64,000 nucleotides of DNA from Streptomyces sp. CB02058. Its GTDB lineage: Bacteria > Actinomycetota > Actinomycetes > Streptomycetales > Streptomycetaceae. The translations under genes and the position numbers were made by a program. Shown in pieces: positions 7,997-15,514 of the stretch. The notes beneath the pieces are model-generated. The model saw nothing but the letters and a program-made list of their open reading frames with translations. It did no database searches and was not told where the DNA came from. Each line of letters starts with the position of its first letter. Positions within the stretch are counted from its first letter, which is position 1. The stretch covers positions 186,001 to 250,000 of the forward strand of contig NZ_LIPG01000006.1 of assembly GCF_001905505.1 (NCBI RefSeq). The letters are read 5' to 3'.

Positions 7997-9316
7997 ATGA
8001 GTCCGATCGTCACCGACTTCGAGGTCGACGACATCCGGTTCCCCACCTCGGAACAGCTGGACGGCTCGGACGCGATGAACACCGACCCCGACTACTCCGC
8101 CGCCTATGTCGTGCTGCGCACCGACGGCGCGGGCGAGGAGGGGCACGGCTTCTGCTTCACCATCGGGCGTGGCAACGATGTCATGGCCGCCGCCGTCGAG
8201 GCGCTGCGGCCCTATGTGGTCGGCAGGCCCGCACCGCGCACCGCCGCCGACCTCGGTGAGCTGTACCGCCTGCTCACGCACGACTCCCAGCTGCGCTGGC
8301 TCGGCCCCGAGAAGGGCGTGATGCACATGGCGGCCGGCGCCGTCGTCAACGCCGCCTGGGACCTCGCCGCGCGGCTGGCCGGCAAGCCCGTCTGGCAGTT
8401 CCTCGCCGGGATGACACCGGAGGAGCTCGTCTCCCTCGTCGACTTCCGCTACCTCACGGACGCGCTCACCCCGCAGGAGGCGCTCGGCATCCTCCGGGCC
8501 GCCGAACCGGGCCGCGCCGAGCGCGCCGAGCAGCTGCTGGCCGAGGGCTATCCCGCGTACACCACGTCGCCCGGCTGGCTGGGTTACGACGACGACAAAC
8601 TCGTGCGCCTCTCCAAGGAGGCCGTCGCCGACGGCTTCACCCAGATCAAGCTGAAGGTCGGCGCCGATCTCGACGACGACATCCGGCGGCTCTCGCTCGC
8701 CCGGCAGGCCGTCGGACCCGGCGTCCGCATCGCCGTCGACGCCAACCAGCGCTGGGACGTGGCCGACGCCGTCTCCTGGATGAACGCGCTCGCCCCCTAC
8801 GACCCGTACTGGATCGAGGAGCCGACCAGCCCCGACGACGTGCTCGGCCACGCGGCCGTGCGCGCCGGACAGCCGGTCAAGGTCGCCACCGGTGAACACA
8901 TCGCCAACCGGGTCGTCTTCAAGCAGCTCTTCCAGGCGGGCGCGGTCGACTTCGTCCAGATCGACGCCGCACGGGTCGCGGGGGTCAACGAGAATCTCGC
9001 CGTCCTGCTGCTCGCCGCCAAGTTCGGGGTCCCGGTCTGCCCGCACGCGGGAGGCGTCGGGCTGTGCGAACTGGTGCAGCACCTCTCGATGTTCGACTAC
9101 GTCGCCGTGTCCGGTACCTGGGAGGACCGGGTCATCGAATACGTCGACCACCTCCACGAACACTTCGCCGACCCGGCCGTCATCGAGAACGGCCGCTACG
9201 TCACCCCGCGCACACCGGGCTTCTCCGCCCGGATGCTCCCCGCCTCGATCGCCGCCCACCGCTACCCGCAGGGCCCCGTCTGGCAGGCCCGTCGCACCCC
9301 CGAGGAGACCGACTGA
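7997..9316 (+). CDS. fucD: L-fuconate dehydratase, 439 aa
   Basis: This enolase-superfamily enzyme (mandelate racemase subgroup) removes water from L-fuconate to give 2-keto-3-deoxy-L-fuconate, the third step of the oxidative, non-phosphorylated L-fucose pathway. The N-terminal RFPTSEQLDGSDAMNTDPDY block and the LGPEKGVMHMA block are as I recall from the characterised Xanthomonas enzyme. Catalytic features are visible: IKLKVGAD near residue 220, metal ligands in VDANQRW, EEPTSPDD and TGEH, and the general-base region CPHAGGVG. Length agrees with the family. ATG 7997 follows a G-rich GGGGG site. The stop overlaps the next ATG (TGATG), so the SDR is co-translated. A GntR-type operator overlaps the promoter. 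Confidence 0.92.
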   Translation: MSPIVTDFEVDDIRFPTSEQLDGSDAMNTDPDYSAAYVVLRTDGAGEEGHGFCFTIGRGNDVMAAAVEALRPYVVGRPAPRTAADLGELYRLLTHDSQLRWLGPEKGVMHMAAGAVVNAAWDLAARLAGKPVWQFLAGMTPEELVSLVDFRYLTDALTPQEALGILRAAEPGRAERAEQLLAEGYPAYTTSPGWLGYDDDKLVRLSKEAVADGFTQIKLKVGADLDDDIRRLSLARQAVGPGVRIAVDANQRWDVADAVSWMNALAPYDPYWIEEPTSPDDVLGHAAVRAGQPVKVATGEHIANRVVFKQLFQAGAVDFVQIDAARVAGVNENLAVLLLAAKFGVPVCPHAGGVGLCELVQHLSMFDYVAVSGTWEDRVIEYVDHLHEHFADPAVIENGRYVTPRTPGFSARMLPASIAAHRYPQGPVWQARRTPEETD

Positions 9317-10092
9317 TGCCTGATACACAGGATTTCGACGGACTGTCCGCCCTGGTGACGGGCGGGGCGTCCGGAATCGGAGCAGCCGTGACCGCCCTGC
9401 TGCTCGCCAGGGGCGCCCGCGTCGCCGTGCTCGACCGCGATCCGAAGGGCGCGCCCGCGGGGGCGCTCGCGATCGAGGCGGACGTGACGGACGACGACGC
9501 CGTACGGAGCGCCGTCGACCGGGCCGCGGAGGAACTGGGCGGCCTGCACACCCTGGTGTCCAACGCGGGCATCGGCTCGATCGGCACCGTGGAGGACAAC
9601 TCCGACGACGAGTGGGCCCGCGTCCTGGACATCAACGTGCTCGGCATGGTCCGCACCGCCCGCCACGCCCTGCCCCATCTGCGCCGGTCGGCCGCCGGAC
9701 TCCCCGGGGCCGTGTCGATCACCCAGACCTGCTCGATCGCCGCAACCGCGGGCCTGCCGCAGCGTGCCCTGTACAGCGCGAGCAAGGGGGCCGTGCTCTC
9801 CCTGACCCTCGCGATGGCGGCCGACCACGTCCGCGAGGGGATCAGGGTCAACTGCGTCAACCCCGGTACGGCCGACACCCCCTGGATCGGCCGGCTGCTC
9901 GACCGGGCCGACGACCCGGCGGCGGAGCGCGCCGCGCTCGACGCCCGCCAGCCGCTGGGCCGGCTGGTCTCCGCCGACGAGGTGGCCGCGGCCGTCGTCT
10001 ATCTGGCGAGCCCGGCGGCGGCCTCCGTCACCGGCACCGCGCTCGCCGTCGACGGAGGGATGCAGGGCCTGCGGCTGCGCCCCGCGACCTGA
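9316..10092 (+). CDS. Short-chain dehydrogenase, probably 2-keto-3-deoxy-L-fuconate dehydrogenase, 258 aa
   Basis: A classical SDR. The cofactor motif TGGASGIGAA lies near residue 15, with an acidic residue ending strand 2 (LDRD) that favours NAD+ over NADP+. The structural NAG motif is in VSNAGIG. The active site comprises Ser in QTCSIAA and the YSASK pair. The C-terminal TGTALAVDGG is typical. Its ATG overlaps the fucD stop by one base, so the two form one translational unit. In the oxidative L-fucose pathway the product of FucD is oxidised by an SDR, so that role is the natural reading. It is an inference from context, since SDR sequences alone rarely reveal substrate. A fuconolactonase and an aldolase or hydrolase are absent from the window. 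Confidence 0.85.
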   Translation: MPDTQDFDGLSALVTGGASGIGAAVTALLLARGARVAVLDRDPKGAPAGALAIEADVTDDDAVRSAVDRAAEELGGLHTLVSNAGIGSIGTVEDNSDDEWARVLDINVLGMVRTARHALPHLRRSAAGLPGAVSITQTCSIAATAGLPQRALYSASKGAVLSLTLAMAADHVREGIRVNCVNPGTADTPWIGRLLDRADDPAAERAALDARQPLGRLVSADEVAAAVVYLASPAAASVTGTALAVDGGMQGLRLRPAT

Positions 10093-10104
10093 CCGCCCGC
10101 CGGG

Positions 10105-10848
10105 TCAGCCGAACCGCTCGATCCTGATCCGGTCCACCGGCATCCCGAGGCCCACCACCAGCCGGGAGGCGTGCTCTGCGAAGGCGTTGGAGCCGCAGAT
10201 GTACGTCTCCCAGCCGCCCGGCGGCTGTTCGGCCACGACCTGTTCGAGGTGCTCGGACGACAGTCGCTTCCGCGCCCCCGCGCGGGTCAGGACGGTGGTC
10301 GTCTCGTCCCCGTACTCCTGGGCGTAGATCAGGCTCTCGGGGGTGCGGGCCGAGACGATCAGGCGCAGCGGCACGCCGGGGGCGCTCCGGCGGCGGTGGC
10401 GGAGCATCGACATCAGCGGTACGACGCCCGAGCCCGCGCCCAGCAGCAGCGCGGGCCGGTCGCCCGGCCAGGCGAAGAAACCGCTGACGGGACCCCGCAC
10501 CTCCACGGTGTCGCCGGGGCGCGCCACCGTGTGCAGATGACCGGAGACCTCACCGCCCCGCACATGGTCGAGGGTCAGCTCGACCTGGCCGTCCGCGTCC
10601 GGCGCCGAGGCGATCGAGTAGTGGCGCTGCGCGGTGTAGCCGTCCTCGGCGGTGAGCCGCAGCATCAGGTGCTGGCCGGGCACATGGCCGCTCCAGCCCG
10701 GCACGTCGAAGCGGAAGGTGGCGGCGTCCGGGGTCTCGTGGCGGATCTCCGTGAGGGTGGCGCGCTGCCAGGACGCGGCGGCGCGGTTGCTGCTCACGAT
10801 CCGGCCGGGCACGGCGAAACGGGTGGCAGGGGTGAAGGTGTCAGTCAT
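10105..10848 (-). CDS. FAD/NAD(P)-binding ferredoxin-reductase-like flavoprotein, 247 aa
   Basis: A flavin reductase of the ferredoxin-NADP reductase fold. The FAD-binding motif RHYSIASAP lies near residue 76, and a nucleotide-binding glycine loop LLLGAGSGVVPL near residue 134. A C-terminal ICGSNAF contacts the nicotinamide. There is no iron-sulfur domain. Its ATG lies inside the 3' end of the upstream sulfite-oxidase-like gene (8-base overlap), so the two products probably act as a pair, with this protein passing electrons from NAD(P)H to the molybdenum enzyme. It is the last gene of the eight-gene minus-strand operon that begins at the BMP lipoprotein. The pairing is inference from overlap and from the known habit of such genes to co-occur. 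Confidence 0.85.
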   Translation of the reverse strand: MTDTFTPATRFAVPGRIVSSNRAAASWQRATLTEIRHETPDAATFRFDVPGWSGHVPGQHLMLRLTAEDGYTAQRHYSIASAPDADGQVELTLDHVRGGEVSGHLHTVARPGDTVEVRGPVSGFFAWPGDRPALLLGAGSGVVPLMSMLRHRRRSAPGVPLRLIVSARTPESLIYAQEYGDETTTVLTRAGARKRLSSEHLEQVVAEQPPGGWETYICGSNAFAEHASRLVVGLGMPVDRIRIERFG

Positions 10849-11452
10849 CGGAGTATCGCTGTTCCTGCCAGGGGTCGCCGCGGTGGTGATAGCCGTTCTG
10901 CTCCCAGAAACCGGGCTCGTCGTGGTCGAGGAGCCGGATGCCCGCGATCCACTTCGCGCTCTTCCAGAAGTAGAGGTGGGGCACGATCAGCCGTGCCGGG
11001 CCGCCGTGCTCGGGGGCCAGTGGGCCTCCGTCGTACTCCCAGACGATCCACGCTCGGCCGCCCGTCAGATCGGACAGCGGGAGGTTGGTGGTGTACCCGG
11101 TGTGCGCGTAGGCCACGGCGTGCGTGGCCGTGGGCAGCGGACCCGCCCGGTCCAGGAAGGCGTCCAGGGACACACCGGCGAAGCGCACCCCGAACTTCGA
11201 CCAGCTGGTGACGCAGTGGATGTCGCCCTCGTACGCCGAGGGCGGCAGGGCGTGGGCCTCGTCCCAGGACCAGGTCCCGGGACGGGCGACCAGGCCGTCG
11301 ACGCGGAAGGACCAGTCCTCCGGCGCGAGTCCGGGTGTGACCTCGGCGGAGAGGACCGGCCAGGAGTCGCCCGCGTCGTACTGCCCCGGAGGGAGCCGCG
11401 GATCGCGCTCGTCGGCGCGGGAACGGCCGGTGAAGCCGCGGGTGACGTTCAC
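10841..11452 (-). CDS. Sulfite-oxidase-like molybdopterin oxidoreductase (YedY/MsrP-type domain), 203 aa
   Basis: The oxidoreductase molybdopterin-binding domain is recognised from DWSFRVDGLV, the Moco-ligand cysteine in HCVTSWSKFG (near residue 79) and the later GYTTNLPL and PHLYFWKSAKW segments. There is no Tat or Sec signal, so the enzyme should stay in the cytoplasm, unlike periplasmic MsrP. Length is that of the short single-domain members without a dimerisation domain. The GTG start overlaps the stop of the deaminase gene (GTGA), and the 3' end overlaps the flavoreductase gene. Family members oxidise sulfite or reduce S- and N-oxides. Co-translation with MTA-salvage genes makes an organic sulfoxide a candidate substrate, which is speculative. 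Confidence 0.85.
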   Translation of the reverse strand: MNVTRGFTGRSRADERDPRLPPGQYDAGDSWPVLSAEVTPGLAPEDWSFRVDGLVARPGTWSWDEAHALPPSAYEGDIHCVTSWSKFGVRFAGVSLDAFLDRAGPLPTATHAVAYAHTGYTTNLPLSDLTGGRAWIVWEYDGGPLAPEHGGPARLIVPHLYFWKSAKWIAGIRLLDHDEPGFWEQNGYHHRGDPWQEQRYSDD

Positions 11453-12738
11453 CGCGCACGCTCCGTCGCGCGCAGGACGGAGGGCTCGTCGAGCGTCAGG
11501 AGGACACGGTCCCGCATCAGCACACGGCCGTCGACGACCGTGTCGCGCACATCGGACGCCTGTGCGGCGTACGCCAGCATCGACCAGGGGTCGTGGCGGG
11601 GGGTGAGATGCGGCCGGCCGAGGTCCAGCACGATCAGGTCGGCGCGCTTGCCGGCCTCCAGGGAGCCCAGCAGGTCGCCGAGCCCGAGTGCCCGCGCGCC
11701 CTCGATCGTGGCCATCCGTACGGCCTGTTCCGCGCCGACCGCCGTCGGGTCGCCGCCCGCCTTGTGGACCAGCGCCGCCTGGCGGACCGCGCCGATCATG
11801 TCCAGGGTGTTGGAGCTGACCGCCCCGTCGGTGCCCAGCCCGACCGTCACCCCCGCCCGCAGCAGCGCGGGTACGGGCGCGATGCCGCAGCCGAGCTTCA
11901 GGTTGGAGACCGGGCAGTGCGCGACGGACGTGCCCGTCCCGGCGATCGCCGCGATCTCGGCCCCGGTCAGATCGACCGCGTGGGCGAGCAGCGTGTCGGG
12001 GCCGAGCAGCCCGAGCGATTCGAGGAGCTCCACGGGCCGCTTGCCGTGGCGCTGGAGGACGGTCTCCACCTCGGCCGCGTTCTCCGCCGCGTGGATGTGC
12101 AGGAGCGCCCCGAACTCCCGGGCGAGCGCGCCGATACCGGTCAGCTGGTCGGGCGTCAGCGTGTAGGCGGAGTGGGCGAAGACCACCGGCCGGGTGCCGG
12201 GCGCCGGAATCCGCGCGGTGAGATGGTCCCTGGCCCAGGCGAGCCGGTCCCCGTAGACGATCGTGTCGGCGGGGTCGGGCACGTCCATGAAGGTCGGCCC
12301 GCCGTGCAGCCGCCAGCCCGCCTCGCGCGCCGCCTCCTCGGCCGCCGCGTGGAACCAGTACATGTCGAGCGCGGAGGTCACCCCCGCCCGGATGCTCTCC
12401 GCCATCGCGACCCGCACGCCGGCCGCCACGTTCCGCGGGTTGAGCAGCGCGGCCTCGGCGGGTATCACGCGGGCCAGGAACTCCTGGAGGTCCACATCGT
12501 CGGCGAGACCCCGCAGAAGGGTCATCGCCAGATGCGTGTGGGTGTTGACCAGGCCGGGGGCGACCAGGCAGCCGCGGGCGTCGATCTCCTCGGCGGCCGT
12601 GACCCCCAGGTCCCGTCCGACCGCGACGATCTCCCCGTCACGCACCGCGACCGAACCGCCGGGCACGACCGTGCCCTTGTCGTCCACGGTCAGCACATCG
12701 CCGCCGTGGACCAGCAGATCGACCCTTCCGTCGCTCAT
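11449..12738 (-). CDS. mtaD: Amidohydrolase of the 5'-methylthioadenosine / S-adenosylhomocysteine deaminase type, 429 aa
   Basis: The protein has the metal-dependent amidohydrolase layout: VNTHTHLAMTLLRGLADD near residues 66-82 with the HxH pair, HIHAAEN with further histidines, HAVDLTG, HCPVSNLKLGCGIAPVP and the catalytic aspartate in GTDGAVSSN. The wording of these blocks fits the MtaD group, which converts MTA to methylthioinosine and SAH to inosylhomocysteine. Related guanine, cytosine and triazine deaminases are the alternatives. ATG 12738 overlaps the phosphorylase stop (ATGA). Placement between a nucleoside phosphorylase and nucleoside-type importer genes, beside mtnA and mtnBCD, is the main support for MTA as substrate. 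Cytoplasmic. Confidence 0.82.
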   Translation of the reverse strand: MSDGRVDLLVHGGDVLTVDDKGTVVPGGSVAVRDGEIVAVGRDLGVTAAEEIDARGCLVAPGLVNTHTHLAMTLLRGLADDVDLQEFLARVIPAEAALLNPRNVAAGVRVAMAESIRAGVTSALDMYWFHAAAEEAAREAGWRLHGGPTFMDVPDPADTIVYGDRLAWARDHLTARIPAPGTRPVVFAHSAYTLTPDQLTGIGALAREFGALLHIHAAENAAEVETVLQRHGKRPVELLESLGLLGPDTLLAHAVDLTGAEIAAIAGTGTSVAHCPVSNLKLGCGIAPVPALLRAGVTVGLGTDGAVSSNTLDMIGAVRQAALVHKAGGDPTAVGAEQAVRMATIEGARALGLGDLLGSLEAGKRADLIVLDLGRPHLTPRHDPWSMLAYAAQASDVRDTVVDGRVLMRDRVLLTLDEPSVLRATERAR

Positions 12739-13493
12739 CGGGCACCCTCGGCCAGCAGCCGCAGCGCCTCCAGGCCGACGACGCTGCCGCGCGCCACGCC
12801 CTCGGCGACGACGGCGCGGTGCGGGTCGTAGCCGCCCGTCGTCTCCTCGTCCACCAGGTCGTCCGCGTTCACACCGTCGATCACCAGCACGCCGCCCGCG
12901 ACCAGCCCGCGCAGCGACGCGGTGACGTACAGAGCGGAGAGCTCCATCTCGATCGCCGCGAGCCCCGCCTTCTCGTACGCGGCCGTCGGCAGCGGAATCA
13001 GGCCGGGCTGGAAGGCGGCCCGCGTCCACACGATGCCCCGGTGGTACGGAGCCCCGGTCGTCTCGGCGGCCCGCTGGAGCGCGAGCACGGCCTCCGGCGC
13101 GGACACGGCCGGATACTCGGCGGGCAGCAGCTGCTGGGTGACGCCGTCGTCGCGCACCGCGGCCTCGGCGATCACCAGGTCGCCGTCACCGATGCCGCGC
13201 CGCATGGCCCCGGCGGTCCCGAAGCGGATGAACGTACGCACACCCGCGTCGGCGAGCTCCTGGAAGAGCAGGATCGCGCCCGGGCCGCCCACACCGTGCG
13301 AGGCGACGACGACGGGCAGGCCCTTCCACGTGCCGGTGAAGGTGCGGTACTCGCGGTGGTACGCCACCTCCTTCGCGTCCTCCAGCAGATCGGCGACGGC
13401 GGCCGCGCGGGCCGGGTCGCCGACCACCAGGGCCTGGGCGGGCAGCCCCGTGCGGGGTATGCGGGTGACGGGCAGCAGGGACGGGGTGGTCAT
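12735..13493 (-). CDS. Hexameric-type nucleoside phosphorylase (candidate methylthioinosine phosphorylase), 252 aa
   Basis: An NP-I family phosphorylase. A VVGDPARAAAVADLL opening precedes the phosphate-binding GVGGPGAI and the RFGTAGAMRRG loop near residue 92. The sugar-contacting EMELSALYV lies near residue 183, and an aspartate in VIDGVNADD is at the place where base-specific residues sit. Sequence style is uridine/purine nucleoside phosphorylase-like, so base specificity is not decided by sequence alone. It is locked into the operon by 4-base overlaps on both sides. Downstream of a deaminase of MtaD type, the expected reaction is methylthioinosine plus phosphate to methylthioribose-1-phosphate plus hypoxanthine, feeding MtnA encoded 5 kb away. 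That is inference. Ordinary inosine or uridine cleavage is the alternative. Confidence 0.83.
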   Translation of the reverse strand: MTTPSLLPVTRIPRTGLPAQALVVGDPARAAAVADLLEDAKEVAYHREYRTFTGTWKGLPVVVASHGVGGPGAILLFQELADAGVRTFIRFGTAGAMRRGIGDGDLVIAEAAVRDDGVTQQLLPAEYPAVSAPEAVLALQRAAETTGAPYHRGIVWTRAAFQPGLIPLPTAAYEKAGLAAIEMELSALYVTASLRGLVAGGVLVIDGVNADDLVDEETTGGYDPHRAVVAEGVARGSVVGLEALRLLAEGAR

Positions 13494-14398
13494 GCGGAAG
13501 CTCCAGCGGGGGTGCGGCGACGGCGCTTTGCCGTGGTCAGGAAGAGGGCGACGAGAGTGACGGCGTACGGTGCGGCGTCCGTCGCCTGTTGCGGAAGGCC
13601 GAGGCCCTGCAGCCGGAATCCGGCCGCTTCCGCGATGCCGAAGAGGAGCCCCGCGAGGAGCACCCCGACGGGGGCGGCGCGGCCGAGCATGACCGCGACG
13701 ACGGCGATCCAGCCGCGGCCCGCGGTCATGTTCTCCGAGAACAGCGTGACGTTGCCGAGCGCCAGCTGGGCGCCCGCGAGACCGCACAGCACACCGGAGA
13801 CGAGGATCGCGGCGTACTTGTACCGCGCGGGGCTCACCCCGAGCGTCGCCGCCGCGTCCGGCGTCTCGCCGACGCCGCGCAGCCTGAGGCCCCACGGGTG
13901 GCGGAAGAGCAGCACCGCGGCGACCGGTACGGCGATCCAGGAGAAGTAGACGAGGGCGGAGTGCCCGGACAGGGCGGGACCGACGAACGGGATCGAGGCG
14001 ATGCCCGGGAGGTCGACCGTCCCGAGGCCCGCCAGCGCGGGATCGTCGAAGGTGCCCTGCACTCCGAAGGTCGTACGCAGCAGAAAGCCCGTCAGCCCGA
14101 CGGCGAGGAGGTTCATCGCGACGCCGAGCACGACCGCGTCGCCCTTGAGGGTGACCGTGCCGACGGCGAGGATCAGCGAGTAGGCCGCCGCGGCGAGGGC
14201 CGCGACCAGCACGCCGAGCCAGGGCGAGCCCGAGAACCAGCTGACGGTGACCGCGGTGAAGCAGCCCATCAGCATCATGCCTTCGAGGCCGATCATGAAG
14301 ACACCCGCGCGCTCGCAGATCGCGCCGCCGAGGGCCGCCAGCAGGATCGGGGTGAGCGCGCGGAGTGCCGAGAAGAGGAGATCGGAGTCGAGGAACAT
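13490..14398 (-). CDS. ABC transporter permease, nucleoside/BMP type (second permease), 302 aa
   Basis: A very hydrophobic membrane protein with about eight to ten predicted helices. It has the conserved VFMIGLEGMMLMG block of the branched-chain/sugar/nucleoside permease family, and a cytoplasmic coupling segment near GETPDAAATLGVSPARYKY. It ends in a short basic tail. Its ATG overlaps the stop of the other permease by one base, and its stop overlaps the phosphorylase ATG by four, so it is translationally coupled on both sides. With the lipoprotein, the double ATPase and the other permease it completes a high-affinity importer of the Bmp/Nup (nucleoside) class. The substrate is inferred from the catabolic genes that follow. 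Confidence 0.88.
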   Translation of the reverse strand: MFLDSDLLFSALRALTPILLAALGGAICERAGVFMIGLEGMMLMGCFTAVTVSWFSGSPWLGVLVAALAAAAYSLILAVGTVTLKGDAVVLGVAMNLLAVGLTGFLLRTTFGVQGTFDDPALAGLGTVDLPGIASIPFVGPALSGHSALVYFSWIAVPVAAVLLFRHPWGLRLRGVGETPDAAATLGVSPARYKYAAILVSGVLCGLAGAQLALGNVTLFSENMTAGRGWIAVVAVMLGRAAPVGVLLAGLLFGIAEAAGFRLQGLGLPQQATDAAPYAVTLVALFLTTAKRRRRTPAGASA

Positions 14399-15513
14399 CA
14401 GGCGGTCTCCTTCTCGGGGGCGGCGGCCGGAACGGCCGGCGTGGGCGCCTGTGCCGGGGACTCGGGTGAAGAGGCGGCACGCCTGCGCCGCTTGAGGGTG
14501 AAACGCGCCGCCAGGAAGACGATCACGATGGCCTGGAGGATGTCGGTGAGCTCGCTCGGCACCTCGGTGACCCGCTCCATGTTGAGCCCGCCGACCTTCA
14601 GGGCGGCGAAGAACAGCGCGGCCAGCGCCGTGCCGACCGGTGCGGCGGAGGCGAGCAGCGCCGCCATCAGACCGGTCCAGGTGTCCCCGGACGCGGTCAG
14701 CGAACCGTCGGTGAAGCGGAAGGGGAAGGCCAGCACGCCGACCGCGCCGACCAGACCGGCCACCGCGCCCGACACGGCCATCAGCCGGAGCGTCAGCCGG
14801 GGGCGGTCGATGCCCGCGTAGGAGGCGAACCGGCTGTTGAGGCCGGTCATCCGGATCTCGTAACCGGCCGGGGTGCGGGTGTCCACGAAGTAGAACGCGG
14901 CGGCCACCGCGGCCACCAGCACGAGGCCCAGCGTGACCGTGGACGTGCCGAACTCCGGCAGCGCCACACCGGCCGGGAGCCGCCGGGTCTGCGGGAGGCT
15001 GGAGGCGGGGTCCTTCAGCGGATAGCGCGCCAGATACGAGGCGAAGGACACCGCCGGATAGCTGAGCAGCAGGCTGGTGACCAGCAGCGGAACCCCGAAG
15101 CGGTTCTGGCAGACGGCCGCGAGCGCGGCATAGGCCGCGCCCGCCGCCATGCCCGCCAGCAGGCACAGCGGCACGGTGAGCACCGCGGGCAACGGCGCGT
15201 ACAGCCCGACGGCCGCGGCGGTGATGCCCCCCAGCACCATCTGCCCGTCACCGCCCAGGTTGATCAGCCCCGCCCGCAGCGGGATCGCCAGGGCGACGGC
15301 CAGCCCGATGACGGCGGTCGAACTCGACAGGGTGGACCCGATGCCGTCGGCGCCGAACGCCCCCTCCACGACCGCGCCGTAGGCCGTCACCGGGTCCGAA
15401 CCCGTGGCCAGCAGGAACAGCGTGCCGACGACGAGCGCGCCCAGCACGGAGAAGGGGACGGGGGACCTCAGGACCCGGCCGAAGGGGGATGGATTCGGAC
15501 TCTCGGTGGCCAT
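14398..15513 (-). CDS. ABC transporter permease, nucleoside/BMP type (first permease), 371 aa
   Basis: An integral membrane protein starting MATESPNPSPFGRVLRSP with a short cytoplasmic N-terminus. About ten membrane helices follow, with the family block PLRAGLINLGGDGQMVLGG near residue 80. The coupling region is around GLNSRFASYAGIDRPRL. The C-terminal 35 residues are charged then Ala/Pro-rich. It starts one base after the ATPase stop and ends with a TGATG overlap with the second permease. The pair of unequal permeases (371 and 302 aa) is the usual arrangement of BMP-family nucleoside importers such as the YufP/YufQ (NupP/NupQ) pair. Localised in the cytoplasmic membrane. Confidence 0.88.
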   Translation of the reverse strand: MATESPNPSPFGRVLRSPVPFSVLGALVVGTLFLLATGSDPVTAYGAVVEGAFGADGIGSTLSSSTAVIGLAVALAIPLRAGLINLGGDGQMVLGGITAAAVGLYAPLPAVLTVPLCLLAGMAAGAAYAALAAVCQNRFGVPLLVTSLLLSYPAVSFASYLARYPLKDPASSLPQTRRLPAGVALPEFGTSTVTLGLVLVAAVAAAFYFVDTRTPAGYEIRMTGLNSRFASYAGIDRPRLTLRLMAVSGAVAGLVGAVGVLAFPFRFTDGSLTASGDTWTGLMAALLASAAPVGTALAALFFAALKVGGLNMERVTEVPSELTDILQAIVIVFLAARFTLKRRRRAASSPESPAQAPTPAVPAAAPEKETA

Positions 15514-15514
15514 G

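Noticed and set aside
11449..12738. Reading the amidohydrolase as guanine, cytosine or triazine deaminase
   Set aside because: Sequence blocks such as VNTHTHLAMTLLRG and HCPVSNLKL fit the MTA/SAH deaminase group best, and the neighbours are mtn genes. The alternatives are kept only as lower-probability options.
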